Notes under the pieces: model-generated
Databases searched by the model: none
What the model was told of the DNA's origin: nothing
The model's input: the letters and a program-made list of their open reading frames with translations, nothing else
Shown here: piece after piece, positions 40,651 through 41,814 of the stretch
How the letters are laid out: every line of letters begins with the position of its first letter
Numbering within the stretch: position 1 is the first letter of the stretch
Program-made: the position numbers and the translations under genes
From: Sphingobium chlorophenolicum
Lineage (GTDB): Bacteria > Pseudomonadota > Alphaproteobacteria > Sphingomonadales > Sphingomonadaceae
Assembly: GCF_000722875.1 (NCBI RefSeq)
Contig: NZ_JFHR01000049.1
Span: 1 to 41,814 of the forward strand
Reading direction: 5' to 3'
DNA length: 41,814 nt

Positions 40651-40680
40651 AGGGCCCCGGCCGAAAGGGCCGGGGCCCTT
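40651..40680 (+). terminator. Terminator after the DUF736 gene
   Basis: AGGGCCCCGGCC (40651-40662), loop GAAAG, GGCCGGGGCCCT (40668-40679), then TT: a perfect 12-base-pair GC-rich stem directly after DUF736. Confidence 0.8.
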
Positions 40681-40767
40681 CCAACGCGCTAAACCGAATC
40701 AGATAGCTCGGCTTTGGCCGCCCGCTTGATCAAACAGCCGCTTTTGAGTGGCCAGCCCGAGCGAGGG

Positions 40768-40782
40768 CGACTATTATAGTCG
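40768..40782. promoter_or_regulatory. Palindromic operator, copy 3 (before the XRE regulator)
   Basis: CGACTAT-T-ATAGTCG, identical to the copy at 21955 read on its other strand. TATTAT at 40772-40777 is -10-like. It lies 43 to 58 bases before the ATG of the XRE gene, an autoregulation position. Confidence 0.7.
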
Positions 40783-40825
40783 TAGTTCTGGCGTGCGCGT
40801 AGGTCCGAGTGGGAGGTGATCATGC

Positions 40826-41068
40826 ATGATCACCGCCCGACAATCACGGGCCGCACGCGCGTTGCTGGGCTGGACGCAGGAGACGCTCGCTGACAAGGCC
40901 CGAGTATCATTGACCGCGCTCAAGCGCCTCGAATCCTCCAGTGGCCTGGAGGTCTATGAGAGCACGCGTGATGAGGTGAGACGGGCGTTCGAACGCGCTG
41001 GCATCGTCTTCCTGAGTTCCGATCAGGGCAAGGGAGTGCTGCTCGTTGAGGGGAAGAAGGAAGCCTGA
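40826..41068 (+). CDS. XRE-family regulator, QseC-like
   Basis: An 80-residue protein that is almost wholly a Cro/CI HTH: M-I-T-A-R-Q-S-R-A-A-R-A-L-L-G-W-T-Q, then L-A-D-K-A-R-V-S-L-T-A-L-K-R-L-E, and a short L-S-S-D-Q-G-K-G-V-L-L tail. GGAGGTGA six bases upstream supports the ATG at 40826. In ICEMlSym-R7A a protein of this size and place (QseC) controls the antiactivator gene qseM, a DUF2285 protein, as here. It is the best candidate to bind the repeated palindrome, though another regulator may do so. Confidence 0.85.
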   Translation: MITARQSRAARALLGWTQETLADKARVSLTALKRLESSSGLEVYESTRDEVRRAFERAGIVFLSSDQGKGVLLVEGKKEA

Positions 41069-41134
41069 GGTTCGACAGGTCGCGGCGTCGCCACGCCTTC
41101 TCGCATCATGGGCTTGCGTCATCATTCCGATCAA

Positions 41135-41175
41135 ATCACGGTTAACAATTCCCTCCAATTTGGATACATCTCGCG
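41135..41175 (+). promoter_or_regulatory. Promoter-like element with small inverted repeat before the DUF2285 gene
   Basis: TTAACA (about 41141-41146) and ATACAT (about 41163-41168), separated by about 16 bases, resemble a sigma-70 promoter. TCCAA-T-TTGGA (near 41154-41164), a five-base inverted repeat, lies over the spacer and could be a repressor site. A transcript from here would begin after the ATG at 41108 and support a GTG start at 41186. Confidence 0.4.
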
Positions 41176-41185
41176 ACCGGGGGAT

Positions 41186-41452
41186 GTGGTGACGAAAGAC
41201 GATTTCCTGGATCAGCCGCCGGCGGGGGCCGCACTGACCGCCTATGACGAGGCGCACCTCAAACTATACGCCCGCCTGCTCGACGCGGACGCGGCAAGCG
41301 CAGACTGGCGCGAAGTCGTCGAAGTTCTCTTCGGTCTCGACGCGAAAGCGGATCCTGAACGCGCTCTGCGCATCTACACGAACCATCTCGATCGCGCGAA
41401 ATGGATGACGACCAGCGGCTTTTGCCAACTTCTACAAGGCCGCTTGCACTGA
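41186..41452 (+). CDS. DUF2285-domain protein, QseM-like antiactivator
   Basis: A DUF2285 protein of 88 residues if the GTG at 41186 is used (a longer frame begins with ATG at 41108 but has no ribosome binding site and the promoter-like element lies inside it). Core blocks are F-L-D-Q-P-P-A-G-A-A-L-T-A-Y-D-E-A-H-L, L-L-D-A-D-A-A-S-A-D-W-R-E-V, and L-D-R-A-K-W-M-T-T-S-G-F-C-Q-L-L. In ICEMlSym-R7A the equivalent, QseM, binds activators TraR and FseA to hold transfer in check. The order XRE, DUF2285, DUF6499 is the same here. Confidence 0.8.
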   Translation: MVTKDDFLDQPPAGAALTAYDEAHLKLYARLLDADAASADWREVVEVLFGLDAKADPERALRIYTNHLDRAKWMTTSGFCQLLQGRLH

Positions 41453-41570
41453 GGTGATGCACAATCCGCATCACGTAATGGCGACTCGGTTCTTCCCGCC
41501 ATCCATTCAACCGGGAATCGTATCCGCCGCATAACTCGCGTTGTAAAACAGTGCGCGGAGGTCGCGGAGG

Positions 41571-41678
41571 ATGTCCGAGGATGAGAGTTGGCGGTCTGAT
41601 GCCGCCTATGACTATATCGACAAATTGACTCCGGGCGATCTTGCCTGGGAGTTCCTGCGCCGAAATCCCGATTACAGA
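41571..41678 (+). pseudogene. DUF6499 (Msi172/FseA N-terminal-like) gene broken by an insertion sequence
   Basis: From the ATG at 41571 (two GGAG-type sites upstream) the reading is M-S-E-D-E-S-W-R-S-D-A-A-Y-D-Y, I-D-K-L-T-P-G-D-L-A-W-E-F-L-R-R-N-P-D-Y-R, the DUF6499 start. After N-P-D-Y-R the family match ends abruptly and the frame stops at 41724-41726. The break coincides with the start of an IS66-like end at 41679. In Mesorhizobium, Msi172 is the N-terminal part of FseA, the excision activator. Here the gene is probably inactive unless it continues past the element. Confidence 0.7.
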
Positions 41679-41814
41679 GTAAGCGGTAAAAATCCCCCAC
41701 ATTTTCATGATTTGGCGATCTGGTAGATGGTGATCCTTGCATTTGCGAGGTGACGATGAGTGACAATGTCGAAACCAGTTTCGAAACTGAAAGGGGTGAG
41801 AGGACAGGCAAGGT
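41679..41814 (+). mobile_element. IS66-family insertion sequence, left end
   Basis: GTAAGCGG at 41679 is the conserved terminal sequence of IS66-family inverted repeats. The 8 bases before it (41671-41678) would be the target duplication typical of the family. About 77 bases inside, a small protein begins at 41756 (GAGG five bases upstream), the usual distance for the first gene, tnpA. An IS21 end is the alternative, because a CCCCCAC-containing stretch follows, but IS21 elements start with TG. The rest lies beyond the window. Confidence 0.6.
41756..41814 (+). CDS. Start of IS66 tnpA-like gene, cut by window end
   Basis: M-S-D-N-V-E-T-S-F-E-T-E-R-G-E-R-T-G-K, continuing beyond the window. 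The position in the element fits TnpA, a small HTH protein of IS66 elements, but too little is present to recognise a domain. GAGG lies five bases before the ATG. Confidence 0.4.
   Translation, partial: MSDNVETSFETERGERTGK

Noticed and set aside
1..41814. CRISPR array, tRNA or rRNA
   Set aside because: No regularly spaced repeats, cloverleaf-like segments or rRNA signatures were seen on either strand.

Overview
The window is GC-rich DNA from an alphaproteobacterium, most likely a sphingomonad. The grounds are family content (an STN-type FecA receptor with its own ExbB/ExbD/TonB, an imuA-imuB-dnaE2 mutasome with an alphaproteobacterial-type GAAC-N7-GAAC LexA box, and an integrative-conjugative-element core with ArdC, ParB, strawberry-notch, Toprim, DUF2493, DUF736, DUF2285 and DUF6499 proteins). 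No tRNA, rRNA, CRISPR array, integrase or relaxase is visible. Database names here are from recognition by eye and were not searched.

Left part (1-10020). The window opens in the 5' end of an IS5-type transposase, followed by a truncated-looking AlpA-like HTH gene, a HigB/HigA-type toxin-antitoxin pair and two translationally coupled unknown genes. Then comes a minus-strand iron-uptake cluster read from 10020 down to 2575: FecI-type sigma factor, FecR, TonB-dependent receptor, PepSY membrane protein, ExbB, ExbD, TonB, and a decayed macA-like remnant. fecR and the receptor gene are preceded by matching promoter-like elements, as expected of a surface-signalling loop.

Middle (10193-22000). A LexA-box-preceded imuA-imuB-dnaE2 operon (plus strand) converges on a minus-strand operon coding a DUF305 protein, a beta-propeller protein, an ECF sigma factor and its membrane anti-sigma factor. 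That operon and a divergent small secreted protein have near-identical promoters, probably read by the encoded sigma. A DUF2177 membrane protein and a GAF-GGDEF-EAL cyclic-di-GMP enzyme follow.

Right part (22000-41814). This is the ICE core: ArdC-like antirestriction protein, DUF5983-like protein, ParB-like protein, small ICE genes, a 1440-residue methylase-like/strawberry-notch helicase, a Toprim protein, a DUF2493 protein, DUF736, an XRE regulator and a DUF2285 protein (the last two resembling the QseC/QseM pair of ICEMlSym-R7A). It ends in a DUF6499 gene (N-terminal half of an FseA/Msi172-type excision activator) apparently broken by an IS66-type element. A minus-strand cargo block (HEPN-like protein, Imm11-like protein, two small membrane proteins, HWE histidine kinase) interrupts the plus-strand core.

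The most interesting signals are not genes: (1) a 15-bp palindrome, CGACTAT-W-ATAGTCG, repeated three times, before ardC, parB and the XRE regulator, each overlapping a TATAAT-like hexamer; and (2) a structured leader resembling the radC RNA motif, repeated before ardC, parB and the strawberry-notch gene. Together they suggest a coordinated element-wide regulon for DNA-entry functions.
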